Position numbers and translations under genes: made by a program | Assembly: GCF_022429565.1 (NCBI RefSeq) | Contig: NZ_CP092487.1 | Span: 2,746,001-2,810,000 of the forward strand | DNA from: Lutibacter sp. A64 | Lineage (GTDB): Bacteria > Bacteroidota > Bacteroidia > Flavobacteriales > Flavobacteriaceae | Direction: 5' to 3' | DNA length: 64,000 nucleotides | In this document: positions 56,240 to 63,994 of the stretch, piece by piece | Layout of the letters: the number at the start of each line of letters is the position of its first letter | How positions within the stretch are numbered: position 1 is the stretch's first letter | The notes under the pieces: model-generated | Databases searched by the model: none | The model's input: only the letters and a program-made list of their open reading frames with translations | Told to the model about the DNA's origin: nothing

Positions 56240-56263
56240 ATAAAATTTATGCTTAAATTTGAA
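56240..56263 (+). repeat. Left copy of 24-bp imperfect direct repeat
   Basis: A 24-bp segment ending TTAAATTTGAA that matches 58107-58130 at 22 of 24 positions in the same orientation. Similarity continues weakly on both sides. The pair encloses the nuclease-like gene and the group II intron remnant. Confidence 0.45.
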
Positions 56264-56384
56264 CTAGTACGAACCGACAAACATTTTAACAAACCGATTT
56301 GCTACGTCCGAAAAATCTCCGCTTTTCCAATCGCACAAATCTTATAAAAGCCCGTTGGCATTCATTAAAAAACCGAGAATATAA

Positions 56385-57296
56385 ATGGCATTATACAAAA
56401 TAGAAAAATCCTTAAAGTACATTAAAGAGAAACCATTTCGTCTCGAAAAAGAAATCCAAGATTTAACAGAACATAATCTGAAAACAATATTCGGACTTGA
56501 ATTTGTGAAATCGGAATTTGCTCTGAATAGTTTTCGAATTGACACTCTTGCTTTTGACATAGAAGCGAATGCTTTTGTTATAATCGAATACAAACGAGAT
56601 AAAAACTTTAGTGTAATTGACCAAGGTTATGCTTATTTGTCTCTAATGTTAAATAACAAAGCGGATTTTATACTTGAATTTAACGAAAGTCAGAATAGAA
56701 CGCTGAAAAGGACTGATGTTGATTGGTCTCAATCAAGAGTTTTGTTTGTCTCTCCGAAGTTCACCAACTATCAACGTGAAGCGATAAATTTCAAAGATTT
56801 ACCAATTGAATTGTGGGAAGTGAAAAGATTTGAGAATGAAACCGTTTCATTTGACCAAATTCAAAAAGCTGGAGCTCAAGAAAGTATCAAAACGATTTCA
56901 AAAACGGACAAAACTATTGACAAAATAGCTAAAGAAATAAAGGTTTACTCGGAATCTGAACATTTGGAAAGAGCTACTGAAGAAAACAAAGAACTTTACG
57001 AAAAAGTCAAAAACGCACTTTTAAATTTAGGAGATTTAGAAGTTAAACCAAAGAAGAAATACATAGCTTTTGTTTCAGGAACAAACGTTGTTGATGTTCA
57101 AGTGCAAAAGAATGCTCTTAAACTTCATATTAATCTGAAAAAAGGAGAATTAGAAGATTCAAAAAAACTGACAAGAGATGTTTCGAATATTGGGCATTAT
57201 GGAAATGGAGATTATCAATTACAATTTAGTAACGATGAGGATATTGAATATATAATGAGTCTGATAAAACAATCTCTGAAAAAGAATAAAAAATAA
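56385..57296 (+). CDS. PD-(D/E)XK nuclease-like protein with DUF5655-type C-terminal domain
   Basis: A 303-aa protein. The N-terminal part (about 18-130) has a restriction-fold pattern: Glu22 (LEKEIQDLTEHNL), Asp53 (FRIDTLAFD), Glu68 and Lys70 (FVIIEYKRD) and Gln80 with Tyr84 (DQGYAYL), as in DUF91/NucS-like nucleases. The end (about 205-300) resembles DUF5655, a domain annotated as predicted transport protein but frequent beside such nucleases. No signal peptide is visible. Codon and base use look less AT-rich than the flanks, suggesting transfer. It stands alone with no methyltransferase. A defence or repair role is inference. Confidence 0.75.
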   Translation: MALYKIEKSLKYIKEKPFRLEKEIQDLTEHNLKTIFGLEFVKSEFALNSFRIDTLAFDIEANAFVIIEYKRDKNFSVIDQGYAYLSLMLNNKADFILEFNESQNRTLKRTDVDWSQSRVLFVSPKFTNYQREAINFKDLPIELWEVKRFENETVSFDQIQKAGAQESIKTISKTDKTIDKIAKEIKVYSESEHLERATEENKELYEKVKNALLNLGDLEVKPKKKYIAFVSGTNVVDVQVQKNALKLHINLKKGELEDSKKLTRDVSNIGHYGNGDYQLQFSNDEDIEYIMSLIKQSLKKNKK

Positions 57297-57352
57297 CGAA
57301 ATGCTAATCGAGTAGACGGCTCCAACTAAAATAGCTGGAGTGCGCCTCTCAC

Positions 57353-57385
57353 ACCACCGTACGTACGGGTCTCGTATACGGCGGT
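57353..57385 (-). ncRNA. Group II intron domain V hairpin (remnant)
   Basis: On the minus strand: 9-bp lower stem (ACCGCCGTA with TACGGTGGT), 2-nt bulge CG on the 3' side, 4-bp upper stem (TACG with CGTA) and a 5-nt loop; 33 nt in all. Size and bulge position match domain V. The maturase stop codon lies directly before it. The neighbouring 57320-57340 hairpin (9 bp, 3-nt loop) fits domain VI. Confidence 0.75.
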
Positions 57386-57871
57386 TCACCAAATTGAAGT
57401 TTGCGTATTATTAATGTAATCTAACAAAGGTTTATACCCTTTTCGTTTAAGTCTAGATACTGTAATAGTAGTCTTTAGAATAGGGCTTTGAGCTACTGCC
57501 CAGCCTCCCATTCTTGTTCTACTCCAAGCGTAGGCTTGCCCAGCTTCTATTCCTAAACGAATCAGGTTTTTACGTTTCCTCTCTAGCTTCTTCCAATCGT
57601 GCCAAATACAATATCGCAACCGATTTACTCATATATTCTATTTTTGTTTTTGAATTCGTGATTCGCTTCGCTTAATTCTTAGCCATTCATCTAGCTTTTT
57701 AACTTTTGCATAGATGTTGGTTAAGCGGTAGTTGTTCATCCACCCTCGACAGACTTGATTTAGCCGCTCTAGACGTTCTAACAACGACATTGGTTTGGTT
57801 TTCTTGGTGATACTTTTTAGGTTACGCTTCATCTTTTCCCAACTTTTATGAGCTACTACAAGTTGGAATAC
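57386..57871 (-). pseudogene. Group II intron reverse transcriptase/maturase, C-terminal fragment with stops
   Basis: Only the maturase (X) and thumb-adjacent region and the C-terminal part are left: VFQLVVAHKSWEKMKRNLKS, LERLNQVCRGWMNNYRL, KVKKLDEWLR, then NRLRYCIWHDWKKLERKRKN and AYAWSRTRMGGWAVAQSPIL. The two halves are in the same frame but split by a 17-codon (51-bp) segment at 57626-57676 containing TAG (57638-57640) and TGA (57629-57631). Removing that segment restores a normal family sequence (DEWLR-NRLRYCIW). About three quarters of the usual protein is absent. Confidence 0.85.
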
Positions 57872-58175
57872 CTACATTTATAGTTACAGTTAAAACAGCT
57901 CATAAATTAATATATTTGAATTATGAGTACAATACAAATGTTTCGAGAATTAAATGAAAGCTTCTAAAACCCAATCCACAAAAAGAACTGACTTAAAAAA
58001 ATAAGTAAATTCTTCAATAATTTTTGATACATTAATACTAAATCTATTAAAATTATATTTTAATTGGCATTTATAGATGGTCTCTAACCTTACAAACATA
58101 AACCGTATAAAATTCATGTTTAAATTTGAAGTGTATGATTAACGAATAATTAGCTACAGTAAAATATTTAATAAT
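57872..58175. other. 304-bp gene-free stretch between the intron remnant and batE
   Basis: No gene or RNA is recognisable. It holds the right copy of the 24-bp direct repeat (58107-58130). No clear terminator for the Bat operon was found; an AT-rich segment follows the batE stop. Confidence 0.55.
58107..58130 (+). repeat. Right copy of 24-bp imperfect direct repeat
   Basis: Matches 56240-56263 at 22 of 24 positions in direct orientation; the copies start 1,867 bp apart. Confidence 0.45.
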
Positions 58176-58928
58176 TTAAATTTCTTTTAAAGCATCTGCA
58201 GAAATCCAGCCTGTTTTACCATCGGCAATTTTAATTTTCTTCCAATTATCTAAAGCATCCAAAACAATTACTTTAGTGCCTTCGTGCAATTCAAAAACCT
58301 CGTCGCTACTGGTAGAAGGAGCATTCATTATTTCAACTTTTGGGTCAAAAATAATTGCAATTCTATTTTTTTGAACTGTTTTATAATTATGAAAAGCAAA
58401 AAATACAGTTATTGCTAAAATAAAAACAGCTAAAATACTGGTATTAAAATAGAATAATTTCTTTCTTGGTGCATCAGAAAAATAGTACAATAAAAACAGT
58501 AAAGCTGCTAAAAAAGATGCTGAAACTGCTATTATTGCCCAAGTATCAAAATGCAATTTTTGGATTACACTTGCCGAAAAACGTTGTAAAAATGTTTTTG
58601 GTAAATCTTCAATAACATCAATTGTCATTCTTTTTGCAAATTCTAAATTTGCAGCGGCATCTGCATTTGCAGGATTTACTTTTAACGCTTTTTCGTAATA
58701 ATAAATTGCTGGTGCAACTTTATTCATTTTATAATAACAATTTGCAATATTAAAATACAAATCGTCACTTTCAATTCCTTGTTCTTCAATGGCTAAATAA
58801 ACACCAACGGCTCTTGTAAAATTTTCTTCTTTATAAAATGTGTTTCCTTCAGCAAATAGTTTGTCTACTTCTTGTGAGTAAGCAACTAGGCTAAACAGTA
58901 ACACTATTATGCTAACTATTTTCTTCAT
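58176..58928 (-). CDS. batE: BatE: TPR and SH3-like domain membrane protein
   Basis: A 250-aa protein with a signal peptide (MKKIVSIIVLLFSLVAYSQ) and TPR repeats at about 20-110 (GNTFYKEENFTRAVGVYLAI, YFNIANCYYKMNKVAPAIYY). Two hydrophobic helices lie at about 130-190, with a C-terminal SH3b-like domain (APSTSSDEVFELHEGTKVIV and KIADGKTGWI). This is the BatE layout. ATG 58928 is chosen over an upstream ATG (58946) that overlaps batD, because the shorter start gives a clean signal peptide and abuts the batD stop (1-bp gap). Last gene of batA-batE. Bat proteins are linked to aerotolerance and stress in Bacteroidota; the mechanism is unclear. Confidence 0.88.
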   Translation of the reverse strand: MKKIVSIIVLLFSLVAYSQEVDKLFAEGNTFYKEENFTRAVGVYLAIEEQGIESDDLYFNIANCYYKMNKVAPAIYYYEKALKVNPANADAAANLEFAKRMTIDVIEDLPKTFLQRFSASVIQKLHFDTWAIIAVSASFLAALLFLLYYFSDAPRKKLFYFNTSILAVFILAITVFFAFHNYKTVQKNRIAIIFDPKVEIMNAPSTSSDEVFELHEGTKVIVLDALDNWKKIKIADGKTGWISADALKEI

Positions 58929-58929
58929 T

Positions 58930-60699
58930 TTATAACTGCTTATCAATATTGGTTATTACTTTTTTTGCTTTTTCAAATTCTTGCTCCATCATTACATTTG
59001 TTGTTGGCGTATAACGGGCAAAATCGCAATCGTTTAATACATCTATAAATTCTTTTATTATAGGTGTATCAATTCTTTTATCTGTTAATATTTCTGAAAT
59101 TCTTTCTTTTGAAATTTCAGAAGTTTCAACCTGTAATTTAGCTTTTAAAAAGTTATGCAATGCTTTTTCAAGTGCAATGTAAAACGCTTCTTGATTTCCA
59201 AGTTGTTTTTTGGCTTCAGATAAATATTTTTTTGCCAATCTATCTGCTTTTCTAATTTTATTTCCAAAGACATCTCTTGCACGTGCTGCACGTTTTTTAC
59301 CGATAAAAATAGCTATTGGTATAGCTAAAAATGGCAGAAACAACAATAAATAAAACAAATCTGACTTTAAAAACTCCGATTTAACTTTAGGTTGTAAATC
59401 TGCATCTAAAGCAATAAATCTAAAATTATCACCAGTTGCAACCACATTTTGTTTAGATGCGCTAGAAGCACTATTATTGACTGCTGAAGGCAATTCTTTT
59501 CCTTCTGTTACATCTACAATAGTTGCTGGCGCATTAATAGTGATGTATTTTTCTTGTTTAGGGTCAAAATATGAGAAGGCAACTTCTGGTATTTTATATT
59601 TCCCTTTATATTGCGGAACAACAGTATAGGTATCTATTATATTTCCGCTTAAACCTGTTAAGGCTGTTGTTACTTGCTCTTTATGTTCTGGCGTATATAC
59701 CTCTAATTCTGGTGGTGTAACTATTTTAGGAATTTCAAACAGTTTTAAATTTCCTTTTCCAGAAACTTTTACTGTTAATTGTGCGGCATCGTTTGCTTTT
59801 AACACGTTTTTATTGGCTTTAACTTCAAAGTTAAAATCACCAACTGCACCGGCAAAATCTAATGGTTTTCCTTGTTCTGGTAATGGTTTTACGTTTACAG
59901 TTCTAATAGCAGAAGCTGTAGCATAATTTATATTTTTTGTAATCATATTACCAAAAAAGTCTCCTCTACCTGTTGGAATACCAACAGAGAAATCCATTTT
60001 TATTGGTTCTATTTTTAATTTTCCATCTCTTTGCGGAATTAATACGGCGCGTTTTAAAACAATATATCTGTAATCTTCGCCATTGTATTTACCCATTTGA
60101 ACCTTAATATTTTTTACTTCTATATCTTGGTTCCAAAAACCATTATATTGTGGCGTTTCACTTACGCGCCAATCGTTTACACTTATATTTTCGCTTACAA
60201 AAAGCTTGTAAACTACATAAATACCTTCACCAACATAAGGATTTAAATTTGAAACTTCTGCAACCAAATGAATGTTTTGTTGCGCAATATATTCTGGATT
60301 GTTTGGATCTTTAGGAATTTCAACGGCATCTAAAACCGTAATTTTAATGGAGTTAGATTTTATTATTTTATTATTGTATTCAATTTCGGCAGGAGCAATT
60401 AAAAATTCACCCACTTTTTTTGGTTCTAGTATATAAATATACGATTGTGCATAACTGGCTTTTCCGTTAATCCACGATTGGTTTACTGAAGAACTTGGAC
60501 CACCAACCACTTTAAAATTGGTAAATGGTGGTGCTTTAAAATTATCGGCTCCTTGTTTGTTTACTGTAAAAACAATTCTGAAGCGCTGGTTTACACCTAA
60601 TTTGTCTTTACTAACAGTTGTTTTAAGCTCTATTTGAGCAAAAAACACTTGCGATGTAAATAATAAAATAGTTACTATGTAAAACTTCAATAATTTCAT
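58930..60699 (-). CDS. batD: BatD: oxygen tolerance-type membrane protein
   Basis: A 589-aa protein: signal peptide (about 1-21, ending VFFAQ) and a long periplasmic beta-rich BatD region (GVNQRFRIVFTVNKQGADNF, YIYILEPKKVGEFLIAPAEI and VKVSGKGNLKLFEIPKI). One transmembrane helix at about 446-465 and a cytoplasmic helical tail (KKQLGNQEAFYIALEKALHN, then SEISKERISEIL) follow. This is the typical BatD architecture. It follows batC after a 182-bp spacer, unusually long for the operon, and abuts batE. Confidence 0.93.
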   Translation of the reverse strand: MKLLKFYIVTILLFTSQVFFAQIELKTTVSKDKLGVNQRFRIVFTVNKQGADNFKAPPFTNFKVVGGPSSSVNQSWINGKASYAQSYIYILEPKKVGEFLIAPAEIEYNNKIIKSNSIKITVLDAVEIPKDPNNPEYIAQQNIHLVAEVSNLNPYVGEGIYVVYKLFVSENISVNDWRVSETPQYNGFWNQDIEVKNIKVQMGKYNGEDYRYIVLKRAVLIPQRDGKLKIEPIKMDFSVGIPTGRGDFFGNMITKNINYATASAIRTVNVKPLPEQGKPLDFAGAVGDFNFEVKANKNVLKANDAAQLTVKVSGKGNLKLFEIPKIVTPPELEVYTPEHKEQVTTALTGLSGNIIDTYTVVPQYKGKYKIPEVAFSYFDPKQEKYITINAPATIVDVTEGKELPSAVNNSASSASKQNVVATGDNFRFIALDADLQPKVKSEFLKSDLFYLLLFLPFLAIPIAIFIGKKRAARARDVFGNKIRKADRLAKKYLSEAKKQLGNQEAFYIALEKALHNFLKAKLQVETSEISKERISEILTDKRIDTPIIKEFIDVLNDCDFARYTPTTNVMMEQEFEKAKKVITNIDKQL

Positions 60700-60800
60700 T
60701 TTTCTGAAATTTATAATTTGTTTTTGGTACTTAAGGAAGTTGTCTAAAAAATAAAATTTCGTCAGTTTAATACTAATTGATATTAGTAAGATAAGCTTCT

Positions 60801-60874
60801 GAAATAGCTCTTTTACTCCACTGAGTGAACTAATCAGAATAACGTTCGAATTTTTAAAATTTTTAGGCTATTTC
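60801..60874. repeat. 8-bp inverted repeat within the batC-batD spacer
   Basis: GAAATAGC (60801-60808) pairs with GCTATTTC (60867-60874), enclosing 58 bp. The spacer is 182 bp in an operon otherwise tightly packed, so this may be a small inserted element or a regulatory RNA structure; the evidence is weak. Confidence 0.25.
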
Positions 60875-60881
60875 ATTAAAT

Positions 60882-61700
60882 TTACCAGTCTTTTTCTTGT
60901 TTAACTTTTTTTCCTTTTGCTTTTTCAGCATTTAGTTTCTTTTGAGTTTTATTCTCTTCGTTGTTCATTGCTTCTAACAACTGTTTCATTTGCTCAGGTG
61001 ATAATTGATTAGGACGTGGTTTTTGATCTTGTTTTTTGTCTTCATCTTTCTTATCGTCATTCTTTTTTGGATCTCCTTTGTCATCTTGTTTATCGTCTCC
61101 CTTGTCCTTTTTATCGTCTTTGTTGTCTTCTTTCTTGTCGTCGTCTCCGCCTTCTTTATCTTTGTTTTTATCGTCTTTATTGTCCTTGTTATCTTTATTA
61201 TCTTTGTTGTCCTTGTTATCTTGGTTATCCTTATTGTCTTGATTTTGCTGCTCTTCTAATAGTTTTTGAGCCAGTGCTAAATTGTAACGTGTTTCGTCAT
61301 CTTTAGAATTATTTCGCATCGAATTTTTATAAGCAGCAACGGCTTTATCGTATTGCTTTTCATTCATAAAAGCATTCCCCATATTGTGGTAGGTTTCTGC
61401 TTTACTCATTTTATCTGTAGCTGTTTTTTCAACCAATTCAAATTGAGCAACAGCTTCTTTATTTCTATTTTGTTGATAGATAGCATTTCCTAAATTATAC
61501 GAAGCTTTTGGATAATTTGGATTTTTAGAAAGTGCTTTTTTATAAGCAACTTCAGCTTCATCAAACTTTAATTGATTGTATAATTTATTACCTTCCCTAA
61601 CATCTTCTCTAGCTTCACGCTCCAATTTATCGGTGTTTTCTTGTTGCGAAAAAACCAATCCTGTGACACATAAAAATATAAGTACTAATCTATTTTTCAT
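60882..61700 (-). CDS. batC: BatC: TPR protein with Asp/Asn/Lys low-complexity tail
   Basis: A 272-aa protein: signal peptide (about 1-19, ending VFSQ) and TPR repeats at about 35-145 (FDEAEVAYKKALSKNPNYPK, YDKAVAAYKNSMRNNSKDDE). A highly charged low-complexity stretch at 151-229 follows, starting with tandem DNK units (154-177), and the C-terminal segment is LSPEQMKQLLEAMNNEE. The TPR part presumably binds the VWA partners BatA and BatB. Its start overlaps the batB end by 11 bp. The repetitive tail may vary in length between strains. Confidence 0.9.
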   Translation of the reverse strand: MKNRLVLIFLCVTGLVFSQQENTDKLEREAREDVREGNKLYNQLKFDEAEVAYKKALSKNPNYPKASYNLGNAIYQQNRNKEAVAQFELVEKTATDKMSKAETYHNMGNAFMNEKQYDKAVAAYKNSMRNNSKDDETRYNLALAQKLLEEQQNQDNKDNQDNKDNKDNKDNKDNKDDKNKDKEGGDDDKKEDNKDDKKDKGDDKQDDKGDPKKNDDKKDEDKKQDQKPRPNQLSPEQMKQLLEAMNNEENKTQKKLNAEKAKGKKVKQEKDW

Positions 61701-62739
61701 TCTTTTCAGTTTGATTAAATAAATTTAATTTTTGAATCCATGTTGTTTTCTTTTCCAACAATAATACATCTAATATTAGGAATAATAATCCTATACCTAA
61801 AAACCATTGAAATTGATCTTTAAAATCTGCAAATTTCTTTGTTTCGAATTCGCTTTTTTCAGCTTTTAGTAAAATATCTTCAATAGTATCAATGGTTTCC
61901 TGTGTTTTATTTCCATTGATATATTTTCCATTTCCTTCATTGGCAATATCTCTTAAAACAGTTTCAACCATTTTTGTAATCACTACTTCACCTTTATTAT
62001 CTTTTTTATAGCTTACAACCTGACCGTTACTTTTTATAGGAATTGGCGCTCCTTTTTCTGAACCAACTCCAACGGTATATACTTTAATTCCTTGTTTTGT
62101 AGCATCTTTTGCTAAAGAAATAGTATTTTCTTCGTGATCTTCTCCGTCTGAAACTATAAATAAAAACCGGTTGGTTTGTTCATCATTATCAAAATAGGTA
62201 ATTCCTCTTTCTATGGCATCGTTTATTGCTGTTCCCTGACTAGAAACCATATCGGGATTTGCATTTTGAAGAAACATTTTTGCAGCGGCATGGTCTGTAG
62301 TAATTGGTAATAATGGATACGAATTACCGGCATAAATAATAATACCAATTCTATCGCTTCCTAAATTTTCTATTACTCTAGTAATTATCTGTTTTGCTTT
62401 ATCTAAACGACTTGGAGCAATATCTTCTGCTAACATACTTTTAGAAACATCTAGCGCAAAAACAATATCTACACCTTCTCTTTTAACAGTTTCTAACTTG
62501 GTTCCCATTTTAGGGTTTGTTAGTGAGATTACTAAAAAAGCGAGTCCTAAACAAATTACTATTATTTTTAAAAACGATTTAAACCCCGATTTTTGAGGAC
62601 TTAATTTTTCAATAAGTTTTTTATCTGCAAAGTGTTTTTGGGTTCTTTTTTTCCACCAAAGCACCAACAAAAACAGCACAAATACTACTGGAATAATTGC
62701 TAAGTAAATAAAATATGTTGGTTCTTCTATTTGATACAT
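61690..62739 (-). CDS. batB: BatB: VWA-domain membrane protein
   Basis: A 349-aa protein with an N-terminal membrane helix pair (about 10-30 and 55-75), a von Willebrand factor A domain (about 88-290) with an intact MIDAS: DxSxS in VFALDVSKSML, the Thr in PITTDHA and the Asp in VSDGEDHEENT, and a C-terminal helix (about 315-335). It overlaps batC by 11 bp. It is separated from batA by a 250-bp spacer holding a pseudogene scrap. Confidence 0.93.
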   Translation of the reverse strand: MYQIEEPTYFIYLAIIPVVFVLFLLVLWWKKRTQKHFADKKLIEKLSPQKSGFKSFLKIIVICLGLAFLVISLTNPKMGTKLETVKREGVDIVFALDVSKSMLAEDIAPSRLDKAKQIITRVIENLGSDRIGIIIYAGNSYPLLPITTDHAAAKMFLQNANPDMVSSQGTAINDAIERGITYFDNDEQTNRFLFIVSDGEDHEENTISLAKDATKQGIKVYTVGVGSEKGAPIPIKSNGQVVSYKKDNKGEVVITKMVETVLRDIANEGNGKYINGNKTQETIDTIEDILLKAEKSEFETKKFADFKDQFQWFLGIGLLFLILDVLLLEKKTTWIQKLNLFNQTEKNEK

Positions 62740-62774
62740 TTTTTATTAGTTTAATAGTTTAAAGGTTGAATGGT

Positions 62775-62912
62775 TCAATTATTTAAATGTGCTTTTCGTA
62801 AAGCATTTAACATTCTCGATATTTTGCCGATTTCAACTCTTAGTTTATCATAATTTTCTTCTGAAATAAAATTTAATTCTTTTGATATAATTAATTTAAT
62901 TTTTATGTCAAT
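62775..62912 (-). pseudogene. Four-helix-bundle (23S rRNA intervening-sequence type) protein, C-terminal fragment
   Basis: Minus-strand frame of 45 codons plus TGA: IDIKIKLIISKELNFISEEN and then YDKLRVEIGKISRMLNALRK, ending AHLNN. This is the last two helices of the four-helix-bundle protein family (usually about 120 aa; typical pattern LIISKELNFI, then EEYxxLxxEIxxIxxMLxxL). There is no start codon at the left of the match and the N-terminal half is missing; the fragment stops exactly at a GTCATTCC repeat. It lies between batA and batB in the same direction. Confidence 0.7.
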
Positions 62913-62939
62913 TGTCATTCCTGCCTACACAGGAATAAC
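62912..62939. repeat. GTCATTCCTG hairpin repeat between batA and batB
   Basis: TTGTCATTCC, identical to 2251-2260, is followed by a stem TTCCTG (62918-62923) with CAGGAA (62930-62935). It marks the broken edge of the four-helix-bundle fragment. Confidence 0.6.
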
Positions 62940-62989
62940 ACCCAAACTTTATTACATGATTCAACAGTTAAACAATTCAACAGTCATCA

Positions 62990-63994
62990 TCAAATAAAAC
63001 TTTTAAATACCGTATTCTTTAAAAACACTTCAATTAATATTAATAAACCTGCTAGAAGGACTAAAAATCTATATTTTTCTTGATAATTATAGTATTTAAA
63101 TTCTTCTATTTCAGTTTTTTCTAACTTATTTATTTCTTCGTAAATAGCTTTTAACTTTGTGTTATCGGTAGCTCTAAAATACTGACCTTCGGTTTCTTTA
63201 GCTATATATTGTAATAATTCTTCGTCTATTTCTACAGGAGAACTTCTAAATAATAATTTTCCTGTTCTTGGGTCTTTTGCATACGGAAAAGATGCTGTTC
63301 CGTTGGTTCCTAAACCAATGGTATACACTTTAATTCCTAAGCCAACGGCTAACTCTGTGGCTGTTTTTGGATCTACAAAACCGGTATTATTTACACCGTC
63401 TGTTAGTAAAATTATAACCTTACTTTTTGCTTTACTTTCTTTTAATCTGTTAACTGCAGAACCCAATCCCATTCCAATTGCAGTTCCGCCATCTAACTGT
63501 CCCCATTTAATATCTGAGATGGTATTTCTTACAATTCGTTTATCGCTTGTAATTGGTGTTTGCGTAAAACTTTCACCGGCATACACTACAATTCCAATTC
63601 TATCATTAGGGCGTTGATTTACAAATTCTGTTGCCACTTTTTTTAAGGCTTCTAATCTGTTTGGTTTTAAATCGCGCGCTAACATACTTGCTGAAACGTC
63701 AATTGCCATTACAATATCTATCCCTTTATTAGTTTTAGTACGTTTACTTACAGAAACGTTTCTTGGACGTGCTAAAGCTACTATTAATAATGTAAGTGCT
63801 ACTAAACGTAACACGTGTAATAAAGGTTTTAATTTTGATAAGATTGAAGGTTTAACTTCAAAACCTTTTATACTTGAAATTGTTAATGTGGCACTTTCTT
63901 TTTTTCGCACCAAAAATAACCAAATAGCAAGTATTGGTATTAAAACTAATAACCATAAAAACTGCGGATGTAAAAATTCAAAATTCTGAAACAT
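62990..63994 (-). CDS. batA: BatA: VWA-domain membrane protein
   Basis: A 334-aa protein, complete, starting 6 bp from the window edge. N-terminal helices lie at about 8-27 and 58-77. The VWA domain (about 88-285) has an intact MIDAS: DxSxS in MAIDVSASML, the Thr in TPITSDKR and the Asp in LLTDGVNN, and a C-terminal helix follows at about 310-328. It is first of the Bat genes in view; in related genomes a MoxR ATPase and a DUF58 protein come before it, which would lie beyond this window. Confidence 0.93.
   Translation of the reverse strand: MFQNFEFLHPQFLWLLVLIPILAIWLFLVRKKESATLTISSIKGFEVKPSILSKLKPLLHVLRLVALTLLIVALARPRNVSVSKRTKTNKGIDIVMAIDVSASMLARDLKPNRLEALKKVATEFVNQRPNDRIGIVVYAGESFTQTPITSDKRIVRNTISDIKWGQLDGGTAIGMGLGSAVNRLKESKAKSKVIILLTDGVNNTGFVDPKTATELAVGLGIKVYTIGLGTNGTASFPYAKDPRTGKLLFRSSPVEIDEELLQYIAKETEGQYFRATDNTKLKAIYEEINKLEKTEIEEFKYYNYQEKYRFLVLLAGLLILIEVFLKNTVFKSFI

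Larger units (their letters stand above)
57306..57871 (-). mobile_element. 3'-terminal remnant of a group II intron
   Basis: Read on the minus strand, this keeps the maturase C-terminal coding part, then a domain V hairpin (57353-57385) and a domain VI hairpin (57320-57340), the normal order at a group II intron 3' end. The 5' part of the intron and the reverse transcriptase domain are missing: maturase similarity stops at 57871, next to an in-frame TAG. Its 3' end lies about 10 bp from the stop of the nuclease-like gene. It is dead as a mobile element. Confidence 0.85.

Noticed and set aside
61005-61306. Three overlapping long plus-strand reading frames opposite batC, rich in Leu, Val, Ile, Phe, Ser or Cys
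   Set aside because: They are the antisense of the DNK/Asp-Lys-rich repeat, open only because of the repeated codons; no start context or homology is visible.
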